Shown here in pieces: positions 8,046 to 16,370 of a stretch of DNA of 64,000 nucleotides. Position numbers and translations under genes: made by a program. The stretch comes from Bradyrhizobium sp. NAS80.1 (GTDB lineage: Bacteria > Pseudomonadota > Alphaproteobacteria > Rhizobiales > Xanthobacteraceae), in contig NZ_LGHL01000085.1 in NCBI RefSeq assembly GCF_001908205.1, positions 1 to 64,000 on the forward strand, written 5' to 3'. The notes below the pieces were generated by a model. It worked only from the letters and a program-made list of their open reading frames with translations, was not told where the DNA came from and ran no database searches. Positions within the stretch are counted from its first letter, which is position 1; each line of letters opens with the position of its first letter.

Positions 8046-9506
8046 ATGAATGCACATGCAGGAACCGTCCGCGGCAAAGAGCGCTATCGATCCGGCGTGA
8101 TGGAATACAAGCGCATGGGCTATTGGGAGCCCGACTATGTGCCGAAGGATACCGATGTCATAGCGCTGTTCCGCGTGACGCCGCAGGAGGGTGTCGACCC
8201 GATCGAAGCGTCGGCCGCAGTCGCCGGCGAATCCTCGACCGCGACCTGGACGGTGGTGTGGACCGATCGCCTGACCGCCGCGGAGAAATATCGCGCGAAA
8301 TGCTATCGCGTCGATCCGGTGCCGGGCACGCCGGGCTCGTATTTCGCCTACATCGCCTATGATCTCGACCTGTTCGAGCCCGGCTCGATCGCGAACCTTT
8401 CGGCCTCGATCATCGGTAACGTGTTCGGCTTCAAGCCGCTGAAGGCGCTGCGCCTGGAAGACATGCGCTTCCCGGTCGCCTATGTGAAGACGTTTCAGGG
8501 ACCTGCGACCGGCATCGTGGTCGAGCGCGAGCGGCTCGACAAGTTCGGCCGGCCGCTGCTGGGCGCAACCGTGAAGCCGAAGCTCGGGCTTTCGGGGCGG
8601 AACTACGGCCGCGTCGTTTACGAGGCGCTCAAGGGCGGGCTCGACTTCACCAAGGACGACGAGAACATCAACTCGCAGCCGTTCATGCATTGGCGCGATC
8701 GCTTTCTCTACTGCATGGAAGCCGTGAACCGCGCGCAGGCGGCTTCCGGCGAGGTGAAGGGCACCTACCTGAACATCACCGCCGCCACTATGGAGGACAT
8801 GTACGAGCGCGCGGAGTTCGCCAAGGAGCTCGGCTCGGTCATCGTCATGATCGACCTCGTGATCGGGTACACCGCGATCCAGTCGATGGCCAAATGGGCG
8901 CGCCGCAACGACATGATCCTGCATCTGCATCGCGCCGGTCACTCAACCTACACGCGGCAGAAGAGCCACGGCGTCTCGTTCCGCGTCATCGCGAAGTGGA
9001 TGCGGCTCGCCGGCGTCGATCATATCCATGCCGGGACCGTGGTCGGCAAGCTCGAAGGCGATCCCAATACCACGCGCGGCTATTACGATGTCTGCCGCGA
9101 GGACTTCAACCCGACCAAGCTCGAGCATGGCCTGTTCTTCGACCAGTCCTGGGCGAGCTTGAACAAGATGATGCCGGTCGCCTCCGGCGGCATCCATGCC
9201 GGCCAGATGCACCAGTTGCTCGATCTCCTGGGCGAAGACGTCGTGCTGCAATTCGGCGGCGGCACGATCGGTCATCCCATGGGCATCGCCGCCGGCGCGA
9301 CCGCCAATCGCGTGGCGCTGGAAGCGATGATCCTCGCTCGCAACGAGGGCCGCGACTACGTGCACGAAGGGCCGGAGATCCTGGCCAGAGCGGCTCAGAC
9401 CTGCACGCCGCTGAAGGCCGCGCTGGATGTCTGGAAGGACGTCACCTTCAACTATCAATCCACCGACACGCCGGACTTCGTGCCGACCGCGCTCGAAACC
9501 GTCTGA
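8046..9506 (+). CDS. cbbL: RuBisCO large subunit, form IC (CbbL)
   Basis: A 486-residue ribulose-1,5-bisphosphate carboxylase/oxygenase large chain, red-type form IC. The N-terminus (VRGKERYRSGVMEY), the red-type small subunit and the adjacent cbbX all fit form IC. Active site: TVKPKLGLS (175-183) and GGLDFTKDDENIN (197-209), with K203 as the lysine carbamylated for activity. HLHRAGH and the phosphate-binding SGGIH and GGGT motifs are intact, so the enzyme should be functional. RBS AGGAGAGAG sits just before ATG 8046. The stop is 11 bases from cbbS. Confidence 0.98.
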   Translation: MNAHAGTVRGKERYRSGVMEYKRMGYWEPDYVPKDTDVIALFRVTPQEGVDPIEASAAVAGESSTATWTVVWTDRLTAAEKYRAKCYRVDPVPGTPGSYFAYIAYDLDLFEPGSIANLSASIIGNVFGFKPLKALRLEDMRFPVAYVKTFQGPATGIVVERERLDKFGRPLLGATVKPKLGLSGRNYGRVVYEALKGGLDFTKDDENINSQPFMHWRDRFLYCMEAVNRAQAASGEVKGTYLNITAATMEDMYERAEFAKELGSVIVMIDLVIGYTAIQSMAKWARRNDMILHLHRAGHSTYTRQKSHGVSFRVIAKWMRLAGVDHIHAGTVVGKLEGDPNTTRGYYDVCREDFNPTKLEHGLFFDQSWASLNKMMPVASGGIHAGQMHQLLDLLGEDVVLQFGGGTIGHPMGIAAGATANRVALEAMILARNEGRDYVHEGPEILARAAQTCTPLKAALDVWKDVTFNYQSTDTPDFVPTALETV

Positions 9507-9517
9507 GGAGTTTCAAC

Positions 9518-9925
9518 ATGAAGATGACTCAAGGCTGCTTCTCATACCTGCCTGACCTTACCGACGACCAGATCAGCAAGCAGGTGCAATATTGCCTGAC
9601 CAAGGGCTGGGCGGTGAACATTGAGTTCACCGATGATCCGCATCCCCGCAACACCTATTGGGAGATGTGGGGCCTGCCGATGTTCGATCTCCAGGATGCC
9701 GCCGGCGTGATGATGGAGCTCGCCGAATGCCGCAGGGTCTATGGTAACAGCTACATCCGCATCAGCGGCTTCGATTCCAGCCATGGCTGGGAATCGGTGC
9801 GGATCTCCTTCCTCGTCAACCGGCCACCGCAGGAGGCGGAATTCGAGCTGGTGCGACAGGAGGTCGGGGGACGCGCGATCCGCTACACCACCGTGCGCCG
9901 GCCGGCCGCGCACGCGTCAACCTAG
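9518..9925 (+). CDS. cbbS: RuBisCO small subunit, form IC (CbbS)
   Basis: A 135-residue small subunit with the red-type beginning MKMTQGCFSYLPDLTDDQI and the conserved core YWEMWGLPMFD. The C-terminal extension ending in the ISFLVNRPP, FELVRQE and RYTTVRR segments is characteristic of form IC/ID, where it forms the central beta-barrel of the L8S8 enzyme. It starts at ATG 9518, with GAGG across the cbbL stop as ribosome site. A terminator-like hairpin follows at 9979-10013, before cbbX. Confidence 0.97.
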   Translation: MKMTQGCFSYLPDLTDDQISKQVQYCLTKGWAVNIEFTDDPHPRNTYWEMWGLPMFDLQDAAGVMMELAECRRVYGNSYIRISGFDSSHGWESVRISFLVNRPPQEAEFELVRQEVGGRAIRYTTVRRPAAHAST

Positions 9926-9978
9926 GTCGTCCTCCTCCGCGCGGAGCGCTCCCTGCTCCGCATCCTTGGCGGACCACT

Positions 9979-10016
9979 GCTTCGCCGCTCCCCCCCGGCG
10001 GCGAAGCCTTTTTCTT
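9979..10016 (+). terminator. Intrinsic terminator or attenuator between cbbS and cbbX
   Basis: The arms gcttcgccgc (9979-9988) and gcggcgaagc (9998-10007) pair perfectly over ten bases, with a nine-base loop, and are followed by a T-rich run (10009-10013). The cbbX start lies only about 14 bases later. This would let most transcripts end after cbbLS and allow partial read-through to cbbX and cbbE. Confidence 0.7.
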
Positions 10017-10026
10017 CGAGGTGCCC

Positions 10027-10959
10027 ATGCTGGATGTCCCCCACGCAACGACCACTGAGCCCGGCGAGACCGTTTTCGATCTCCGCAAGGAAGCCGAAGC
10101 GGCGGGGATCACGGATACGCTGCAACAGCTCGAACTGGAGCTGATCGGCCTCCGGCCAGTCAAGAACCGCGTGCGCCAGATCGCGTCGCTGCTGCTGATC
10201 GAACGCATCCGCCAGCGTGCGGGGCTGGCCTCCGCGCCACCAACGCTGCACATGTCGTTCACCGGCAATCCCGGCACCGGCAAGACCACGGTGGCGCTGC
10301 GCATGGCCAAAATCCTGCACGGGCTAGGCTTCGTCCGGCGCGGCCAGGTGATCTCGGTGACGCGCGACGATCTCGTCGGGCAATATATCGGCCACACCGC
10401 GCCAAAGACCAAAGAGATATTGAAGAAGGCGATGGGCGGTGTTCTCTTCATCGACGAGGCCTATTACCTGCACCGCCCCGACAACGAGCGCGACTACGGC
10501 CAGGAGGCGATCGAGATCCTGCTCCAGGTGATGGAGAACCAGCGCGAAGACCTCGTCGTGATCCTCGCCGGCTATGGCGAGCGAATGACGAGCTTCTTTG
10601 CCTCGAACCCCGGCTTCCGCTCGCGCATCGCCCACCACATCGAATTCCCCGACTATGCGGAAACCGAGCTGCTTGTCATCGCCGAACTGATGCTCAGGGA
10701 GCGTGGCTACCGTTTCTCGGCCGCGGCGCGCGAGGCGTTCGAAAGATACATCGCGCTGCGCCGGACCCAGCCGTTCTTCTCCAATGCGCGCTCGGTCCGC
10801 AACGCGGTCGATCGCATTCGCCTGCGGCAGGCCGATCGCCTGGTGTCCGATCTCGACCGCATGCTTGACGTCGCCGATCTCGAGACGATCGACCCGGCAG
10901 ATGTCCTCGCAAGCCGCGTCTTCAGCGGCGGGGCCGACGTGCGGAGTGCAAAACCATGA
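10027..10959 (+). CDS. cbbX: Red-type RuBisCO activase CbbX (AAA+ ATPase)
   Basis: A 310-residue AAA+ ATPase that remodels inhibited form IC RuBisCO by pulling on the large-subunit C-terminus. Walker A GNPGTGKTT is at 80-88 and Walker B VLFIDEAY at 139-146. The pore-loop region DLVGQYIGHTAPKT and the arginine-finger area NPGFRSRIAHHI are all present. ATG 10027 is preferred over in-frame GTG 10021 because CGAGG lies at a normal distance before the ATG. It overlaps the ATG of the following rpe by four bases. Confidence 0.95.
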   Translation: MLDVPHATTTEPGETVFDLRKEAEAAGITDTLQQLELELIGLRPVKNRVRQIASLLLIERIRQRAGLASAPPTLHMSFTGNPGTGKTTVALRMAKILHGLGFVRRGQVISVTRDDLVGQYIGHTAPKTKEILKKAMGGVLFIDEAYYLHRPDNERDYGQEAIEILLQVMENQREDLVVILAGYGERMTSFFASNPGFRSRIAHHIEFPDYAETELLVIAELMLRERGYRFSAAAREAFERYIALRRTQPFFSNARSVRNAVDRIRLRQADRLVSDLDRMLDVADLETIDPADVLASRVFSGGADVRSAKP

Positions 10960-11685
10960 CCAGAGAAATCATTATCGCCCCCTCGATCCTGGCGGCGGAT
11001 TTCGCGCGGCTCGGCGAGGAGATCGCGGCCATCGACGCAGCCGGAGCCGACTGGATTCATTGCGATGTCATGGATGGTCACTTCGTGCCGAACATCAGCT
11101 TTGGCGCTGATGTCATCAAGGCGGTCCGGCCGCTGACGGCGAAGATTTTTGACGTGCATCTCATGATCGCTCCGACCGATCCTTATCTCGAAGCTTTCGC
11201 AAAGGCTGGGGCCGACGGTCCACGCTGAAGCGGGCCCGCATCTCGACCGCTCGCTTCAGGCGATCCGTGCGCTCGGCAAGAAGGCCGGGGTGAGCTTGTG
11301 TCCGGCAACGCCTGAAAGCGCGATTGAATACGTGCGAGATCGTCTCGATCTCGTGCTGGTGATGACCGTCAATCCCGGCTTTGGCGGCCAGTCCTTCCTC
11401 GAATCCCAGGTCGAGAAGATCCGGCGCATTCGAAGTATGATCGGCGACCGGCCGATCCGGCTCGAGGTCGATGGCGGCATCACGCGCGACAATGCCACGG
11501 CCGTTGCCGCAGCGGGCGCAGACGCGCTGGTAGCGGGGTCGGCGGTATTCCGCGGCAAGAGCAGCGCCGATCATGCCGCCAATATCGCGGCCATTCGTGC
11601 TGCTGCGGAAGCCGGCCGTCGCCCAAAGCTGCAAGATAGTTCCGAGCAGCGGGTGCGGGCTGAACAGGGCGCGCTCATCCGGTAG
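10956..11685 (+). pseudogene. rpe: Ribulose-phosphate 3-epimerase (CbbE/Rpe), frameshifted
   Basis: The first frame (10956-11228) encodes MTREIIIAPSILAADFARLG through HCDVMDGHFVPN to AKAGADGPR and then stops. The rest of the enzyme continues in another frame from about 11216 (VHAEAGPHLDRS, then VMTVNPGFGGQ and LEVDGGITRDN) to 11685. Family alignment expects GADIITVHAEAG at the joint. The DNA reads gccgacggtccac, which fits loss of the eight bases that would encode IIT. Catalytic residues survive on both sides, but no single polypeptide can be made. Either a recent null mutation or an assembly error explains it. It is the last gene of the cbb operon, overlapping cbbX by four bases. Confidence 0.88.
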
Positions 11686-11966
11686 ACTACGGATGACATG
11701 CGGCGACGACGCTGTGGTGCCGGTGGCCGGCCCGAGCCGACCGAACGGTATCTCGATCTGATTGGCATCAACGTCGAGCGCCGCTACGCTTGGCAAGCTT
11801 TGCGAGTTCCGTGCTCGGGTTCATTGATAGGAACCAAATTCCGCCGCGCGTTTCCTGAAAATTAACCTGGGCAAGCGGGCCGGGCTCGCAGCAAATGTTT
11901 TGCATAACCGCCATCGGCTTGACGCAAATTCGGGCAATAGATCCTGCAGATGCGAGGGAGGGTCTC

Positions 11967-12179
11967 ATGGAGAACGTACGTCGCTACCGCGCGCTGGCGT
12001 CCCTCTGTCGTCAGCAGGCGGCCTACCGGCCTCTCCAGACCTGGCAACTTCTCGGCCAGGCTGAACATTTCGAATATCTCGCCGAGATCGCGCTGAAGGC
12101 GCATTTCGAGGTCTGCAATGCGCAGCGCGACGAGGACGCCGTCGCGGCCGCGGCATGGGAAACCCCCGTCGCGGCGTGA
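11967..12179 (+). CDS. Small conserved protein (ENVRRYR family, copy B)
   Basis: A 70-residue protein starting MENVRRYRALASLCRQ, paralogous to the one at 1456-1635 (shared blocks ENVRRYR, ASLxRQ, AAxRPxQxW, LLxQA). ATG 11967 follows GAGGGAGGG at a proper distance, which fixes the start although the frame is open upstream. The C-terminus is alanine-rich. It is predicted soluble and helical, with no known function. It stands alone between the cbb operon and a convergent FAD oxidoreductase gene. Confidence 0.65.
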   Translation: MENVRRYRALASLCRQQAAYRPLQTWQLLGQAEHFEYLAEIALKAHFEVCNAQRDEDAVAAAAWETPVAA

Positions 12180-12200
12180 GGACATCCGTTTCGCTAACGA

Positions 12201-13568
12201 TCAGAGCAGGCCGCGGCTCTCGGCACGCTCAAGCTCGTCCATGAGCGCCTTGTTTTCATAGCGCGCGAGCGAGAGAACGTTTGCGAAGGAAGGCGAGGGC
12301 GAGCCGACCACGGCCCGCGCGCAAAGATCCCCAGCAGCGCATGCCGACATCGTTCCATACCCCGACAAGGCGGCTGTCAGGAACACGCCCGGCGTCCTGG
12401 CCGCGCCGATCAGCGGCCAGTTCTCCTTCGTCATCGGATAGAAGCCGCCGTAATGCACCCGGTCGCGCGGCAGGGCACCGAGATATTGCCTGAGCGCGGG
12501 CTGGAGCCGGCTGGCGGCGCGAAGCACGATTTCCGGGAAATAGGGATTGAGCGCGGGGTCGCGGGTCGGTTCGGACGGGTCCGAGTTGAAGGCCCAGCCG
12601 AGCTTGATCCATTGACCCTGATCGCCGCCGTCGGGGCGGCAGTGAATGCTGCCCGGCATTGGTTCCAGCAACCGGGCCAGTTCGGGGGCGGCCGCCAGCG
12701 CCTCGCGTTCCTCCGCCGACCAGGCGAGCGTCTGGCCGTCGAGATCGATCGTGAACGGCATCTTGCGGTCTACCGCGCGATTGCGATCGACGAAGGCGAT
12801 CTTCTGCTGAAGGACATTCTGGATCGGCAGTTTTTCGCCATGCATCGCCGAAACATGCGAGGCAAAGGGGCCCGCTGCATTGACGATGATGTCGGCCTTG
12901 ATGGTCTGGCGCTCGCCGTCGGCGATGACGTCAACCAGGAACCGGTCAGCCTTGGCGATGCCGACCACACGCGCCTGCTGAAATTGCGTACCCAGCGGGC
13001 GCATCGTCTCAAGCATGTACTGGCCGAGCTGCTGACCGCTGATGTCGCCGGCCCTGCGGATGTGAAGCGCGGTCGCGACCTCCTTGTCGAACGCAGGATA
13101 GTAGCGTTGGATGAGATCTCGGCCGAGCAGTACGTCGACGCCGTCGGGCGCAGTCTGCCAGTCTGCCGACAGCGGCGGCGTATAGTTCTGGTTCGGTCCC
13201 TCGTGGAGACGGATCAGCTTCGAGGCGGAGGCACCGTAGCCGGCATGCAGCTGCCGCAGCAGCTCTTCAGGTTTCTCCTCGCGTGTCACGAGAAGATATC
13301 CGCGCCGCGTCATGTGGATGCGATTGTCCGTGCGGCGCGCGATATCCTCCATCAGGTCGGTGCTGTGGTCGGTAAACGCAGCCATGGTCGGATGGGGCCA
13401 CCAGTTGCGGTAGTTCTCGCCGGATTGCGCCGACGTCAGCGCCATCGGCTGGCCTTCATCGACGATCAGCAGGCGCGAGCGCTTGTGCTCGACGGCGAGG
13501 TAGTAGGCCGTGGCAAGGCCCGCCATACCTGCGCCAATGACCAGGATTTCGACGTCGTTCGTCTTCAA
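12201..13568 (-). CDS. FAD-dependent amino-acid-type oxidoreductase (DAO/DadA fold)
   Basis: A 455-residue flavoprotein of the D-amino acid oxidase/dehydrogenase superfamily. The FAD-binding GxGxxG motif VIGAGMAGLATAYYL is near the N-terminus, followed by SGENYRNWWPHP, seen in alphaproteobacterial family members. The C-terminal GFYPMTKENWPLIG and LSGYGTM complete the fold. TTG at 13568 is taken as start because GAGGAGA lies eight bases upstream and MKTNDVEILVIGAG fits homologues; extending further only reads through the regulator gene. With the neighbouring GntR regulator and amino-acid-type binding protein it probably deaminates an imported amino acid or amine. The substrate is unknown. Confidence 0.85.
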   Translation of the reverse strand: MKTNDVEILVIGAGMAGLATAYYLAVEHKRSRLLIVDEGQPMALTSAQSGENYRNWWPHPTMAAFTDHSTDLMEDIARRTDNRIHMTRRGYLLVTREEKPEELLRQLHAGYGASASKLIRLHEGPNQNYTPPLSADWQTAPDGVDVLLGRDLIQRYYPAFDKEVATALHIRRAGDISGQQLGQYMLETMRPLGTQFQQARVVGIAKADRFLVDVIADGERQTIKADIIVNAAGPFASHVSAMHGEKLPIQNVLQQKIAFVDRNRAVDRKMPFTIDLDGQTLAWSAEEREALAAAPELARLLEPMPGSIHCRPDGGDQGQWIKLGWAFNSDPSEPTRDPALNPYFPEIVLRAASRLQPALRQYLGALPRDRVHYGGFYPMTKENWPLIGAARTPGVFLTAALSGYGTMSACAAGDLCARAVVGSPSPSFANVLSLARYENKALMDELERAESRGLL

Positions 13569-13608
13569 GCGTACTCTCCTCAACTCGGTAGGACGATCGG
13601 TCCTCGGA

Positions 13609-14298
13609 TCAGTCGGTCTCGGCCCGTGTTGCATGACGCTGTGCCGATCGCAGCGTCTTTTGCGTCTGCACAATGTGCTCGCGCAGCAGGCGCACGGCCT
13701 TCTCGACTTCGCCGTCGCGGCAATATTCGAGCAGCTCGTAATGCTCGCGCTGCGGCCGATCCTTGCCGGTGGCGCGGGATACGAGGGCGCGCGTGAAGCG
13801 GCTCACGTGGCCGTAATTGGCCTCGATCATCGCAAGTAGGCGAGGGCGATTGCAGGGGGCGTAGAGCGCCTTGTGGAAGCGCCAGTTGAAGGCGCCCCAT
13901 TTCTCTGGATCGGGCTCCTCGTCGTAGGAGCGGAGAATAGTCCTGGCATCATCGAGATCGATGTCGCCCATGGCCGGGATGGCCAAGCGCAGTGCGTGGC
14001 ATTCGAGCGCAATGCGAATTTCGAGCAGCTCAACGACCTCGTCGATGGAGAGATCCGAGACGACCGCTCCCCGGTTGGGCAGGAACGTCACGAAACCCTC
14101 GGCCTCGAGCTGCCGCAGCGCTTCTCTGACGGGGATGCGGCTGGTCCCGAATTTCTCGGCGAGTTCGTCCTGACGGAGCTGAATGCCGGGCGCGAGCTCA
14201 CCCGCGCTGATCGCGCGCCGCAGCGCCTCGCGAACGGCGTCAGGCGTGGAGCCGTGACCGGACCCACTCCGTTGCTTCGCCACTTCACCCGATTTCAT
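13609..14298 (-). CDS. GntR family regulator, FadR/FCD subfamily
   Basis: A 229-residue regulator with an N-terminal winged HTH (about residues 20-85; DELAEKFGTSRIPVREALRQLEAEG in the recognition area) and an all-helical FCD ligand-binding domain. The metal- or ligand-binding acid and histidine positions FHKALY and EHYELLEYCRDG can be seen. ATG 14298 gives MKSGEVAKQ. The frame is open further upstream but only through the intergenic operators. It likely represses the divergent binding-protein gene and the co-directional oxidoreductase 41 bases downstream. Confidence 0.9.
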   Translation of the reverse strand: MKSGEVAKQRSGSGHGSTPDAVREALRRAISAGELAPGIQLRQDELAEKFGTSRIPVREALRQLEAEGFVTFLPNRGAVVSDLSIDEVVELLEIRIALECHALRLAIPAMGDIDLDDARTILRSYDEEPDPEKWGAFNWRFHKALYAPCNRPRLLAMIEANYGHVSRFTRALVSRATGKDRPQREHYELLEYCRDGEVEKAVRLLREHIVQTQKTLRSAQRHATRAETD

Positions 14299-14326
14299 GC
14301 GGCATCTCGTCGTGGTTGCCCAGCCA

Positions 14327-14373
14327 GATTGTATAAAATCGATTTGTGGATTATGCAATCGTGTGTATAAAAT
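14327..14373. promoter_or_regulatory. Candidate GntR/FCD operators between divergent genes
   Basis: The sequence gattgtataaaatc (14327-14340) is a near-perfect palindrome and differs by one base from ATTGTATACAAT-type sites of FCD regulators. The same tgtataaaat core recurs at 14364-14373. Another dyad, gattatgcaatc, lies at 14349-14360. The AT-rich block sits between the divergent GntR gene and the binding-protein gene. Confidence 0.5.
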
Positions 14374-14407
14374 ACTGAGAAATTGTATCCACCGCAGGAG
14401 CAAGGTC

Positions 14408-15295
14408 ATGAAGGGGCTGTTGTATTCGCTGATGTTTCTGACCGCGGTTGCGGCCCCGGCTCAGGCCCAATCTCCCAGCGGGACGCTGGCCAAGATCCGG
14501 GATGCCGGCGAAATCCGCCTCGGCCACCGGGATGTCTCGGTCCCCTTTTCCTATCTCGACAGCAATCAAAAGCCGGTCGGCTTCGCGATGGATCTTTGCG
14601 CGTTGATCGTCGATTCGGTGAAGGTCGAGTTGAAGCTCCCTGCGCTTCAGACCAAGCTGCAGCCGATCCAGCTCAGCACGCAGATTCCGCTGATCGAGAA
14701 CGGGACCATCGACATCGTCTGCGGTCCGGCCACCAACACCTTGGAGCGTCAGAAGGTGGTCGCCTTCAGCGACACCATTTTCGTTTCGAGCATTCGCGCC
14801 GTGGTCCGAAAGGATGCTCCGGTCAGGACGTTCGAGGATCTGAAGGACAGACCGGTCGCGCTGACCACTGGCTCGACGTCGATCATCCTGCTTCTGGCAC
14901 GCGGCCAGGAGAAGAATTTTGCTGTCAAGCAGGTCCTGTCCCCGGACCACGCCGCATCCTTTCTCGCGCTCACCACCGGCCGCAGCGACGCCTTCGTCAT
15001 GGACGACATCCTGCTCGCAGGCCTCATTGCCAACAGCCAGACGCCCGACAATTGGCGGATCATCGACGACAGCCTACGTACCGAGCCTTACGGGCTGATC
15101 ATCCGCAAGGGCGATCCGGAGTTCAAAGCGCTGGTCGACAAGACGCTGGTTGCGATGATGAAGAACGGCCAGTTCGCGGAACTCTACGCGAAATGGTTCA
15201 CGAAACCCATTCCGCCCAGAAATGTGAACCTGAACTTCCCGATGCCGGCACCCCTTAAGGAGGCGGTTGCAAATCCGAACGACAAGGGAGTCTGA
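14408..15295 (+). CDS. Periplasmic amino-acid-type ABC substrate-binding protein
   Basis: A 295-residue family 3 extracellular solute-binding protein of the glutamate/aspartate GltI type. It has a Sec signal peptide (MKGLLYSLMFLTAVAAPAQA, cleavage about after residue 20). The mature start GTLAKIRDAGEIRLGHRD, PFSYLDSNQKPVGFAMDLC and DIVCGPATNT follow the family pattern for the ligand carboxylate and amine. AGGAG stands eight bases before ATG 14408. No permease or ATPase gene follows, so it must use a transporter encoded elsewhere or act as an orphan binding protein. It is divergent from the GntR regulator. Confidence 0.88.
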   Translation: MKGLLYSLMFLTAVAAPAQAQSPSGTLAKIRDAGEIRLGHRDVSVPFSYLDSNQKPVGFAMDLCALIVDSVKVELKLPALQTKLQPIQLSTQIPLIENGTIDIVCGPATNTLERQKVVAFSDTIFVSSIRAVVRKDAPVRTFEDLKDRPVALTTGSTSIILLLARGQEKNFAVKQVLSPDHAASFLALTTGRSDAFVMDDILLAGLIANSQTPDNWRIIDDSLRTEPYGLIIRKGDPEFKALVDKTLVAMMKNGQFAELYAKWFTKPIPPRNVNLNFPMPAPLKEAVANPNDKGV

Positions 15296-15321
15296 TCGGT
15301 ACGCTGCGGATCATCCTTCGA

Positions 15322-16158
15322 TCAGTGCGACATCATCGTCGGAACCGTCATGGCTTCCAGCATGGCCCGGGTGACGCCGCCGAGAAGGCGTTCTTGCAAT
15401 CGGGAATGGCCGTAGCCGCCCATCACCAGCAGGTCGAGGTTCTCGTCGGCGGCCAGCGACAGGATGGTCGGCTGAATATCGGCGCGCGCGGCCGACAGGC
15501 TGACCGTGCGGGTGGAGAGTCCGCGCCTGCCGAGATGTCTTGCAAGATTGCTCGCTGAGATTTCGTCGGGAACGGCGTCGGCTTCGTTGATCGTGATGAT
15601 CACGATCTCCTCGGCGCGGGCCAGGAACGGTGCGGCGTCGCGCATCGCGCGGGCGGCGAGGCGGCTGCCGTCCCAGCAGATGCCGATCCGCTTCGCCTTG
15701 AATACACCACGGAAGGTATAGGGGAGGAAAAGCACTGGGCCGCCCGCCTGGAACAGGATCTCGCCGGGCACGTCGTTGTCGAATGAACCTTGCGCCGGAT
15801 CGGGCTGCAGCACGATGCTGAGATCGTGTAGCCGCGCCATCGCGCCGAGCGAGCCGGCTGCATCGACCGGGATCGCGCCAAGCGGGTGGCACGTGTAGGT
15901 AATGCCGGCCTTCGTGGCTTCGCTCTTGAACACCGCCAGCGCTGCCTCGGCCTTTTCCACTGCGCGCTCGCGTTCCATCTCGAATACGGCTGCCGCGGCG
16001 GCGCCCGCCTCCACCACGTAAGCTGCGCTGGTTGCGACATAGCCGACGGCGACCGCATCGACATGGGCGTTGAAGTGCGCTGCCAGCGAGATCGAGCCGT
16101 CAATCACGGGTCGCATCGGTCGCTCGGTCGGAATGTGAACGAGAATGTCTTTGTACAT
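15322..16158 (-). CDS. Tandem-domain universal stress protein
   Basis: A 278-residue protein with two Usp domains. The first begins MYKDILVHIPTERP. The second (about residues 150-278) retains the ATP-binding pattern GGYGHSRLQERLLGGVT near its end. ATG 16158 is chosen because GGAGGCG precedes it; an upstream ATG in the same frame lacks a site. An FNR/FixK-type box lies about 70 bases upstream, suggesting induction in low oxygen, as known for several rhizobial Usp genes. Confidence 0.88.
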   Translation of the reverse strand: MYKDILVHIPTERPMRPVIDGSISLAAHFNAHVDAVAVGYVATSAAYVVEAGAAAAAVFEMERERAVEKAEAALAVFKSEATKAGITYTCHPLGAIPVDAAGSLGAMARLHDLSIVLQPDPAQGSFDNDVPGEILFQAGGPVLFLPYTFRGVFKAKRIGICWDGSRLAARAMRDAAPFLARAEEIVIITINEADAVPDEISASNLARHLGRRGLSTRTVSLSAARADIQPTILSLAADENLDLLVMGGYGHSRLQERLLGGVTRAMLEAMTVPTMMSH

Positions 16159-16220
16159 GGCGGCGCCTCCGATGGACATCATCCGATAGCTGCAGTTTTT
16201 CACCGCCCGTGGGACCTGTG

Positions 16221-16234
16221 TTGAGCTGCATCAA
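16221..16234. promoter_or_regulatory. FNR/FixK-type box upstream of the universal stress protein
   Basis: The sequence ttgagctgcatcaa has perfect TTGA-N6-TCAA half-sites, the core recognised by FixK2/FNR proteins. Its centre is about 70 bases before the Usp start codon, which fits a class II position if the transcript starts near 16186. The divergent Do protease gene begins 137 bases away. Confidence 0.55.
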
Positions 16235-16370
16235 ATGTGCTGCAGCGACTTTCACCCGCCGCCTCTGGCAGTGCCTTTACTTGCCAAGATTTAATCAGCC
16301 GGACGGGACGCCGTAAGGTGGCAGTGGCCATGTTGGGTGCAGGGCGACTTACCAACATGGACATTTCGAC

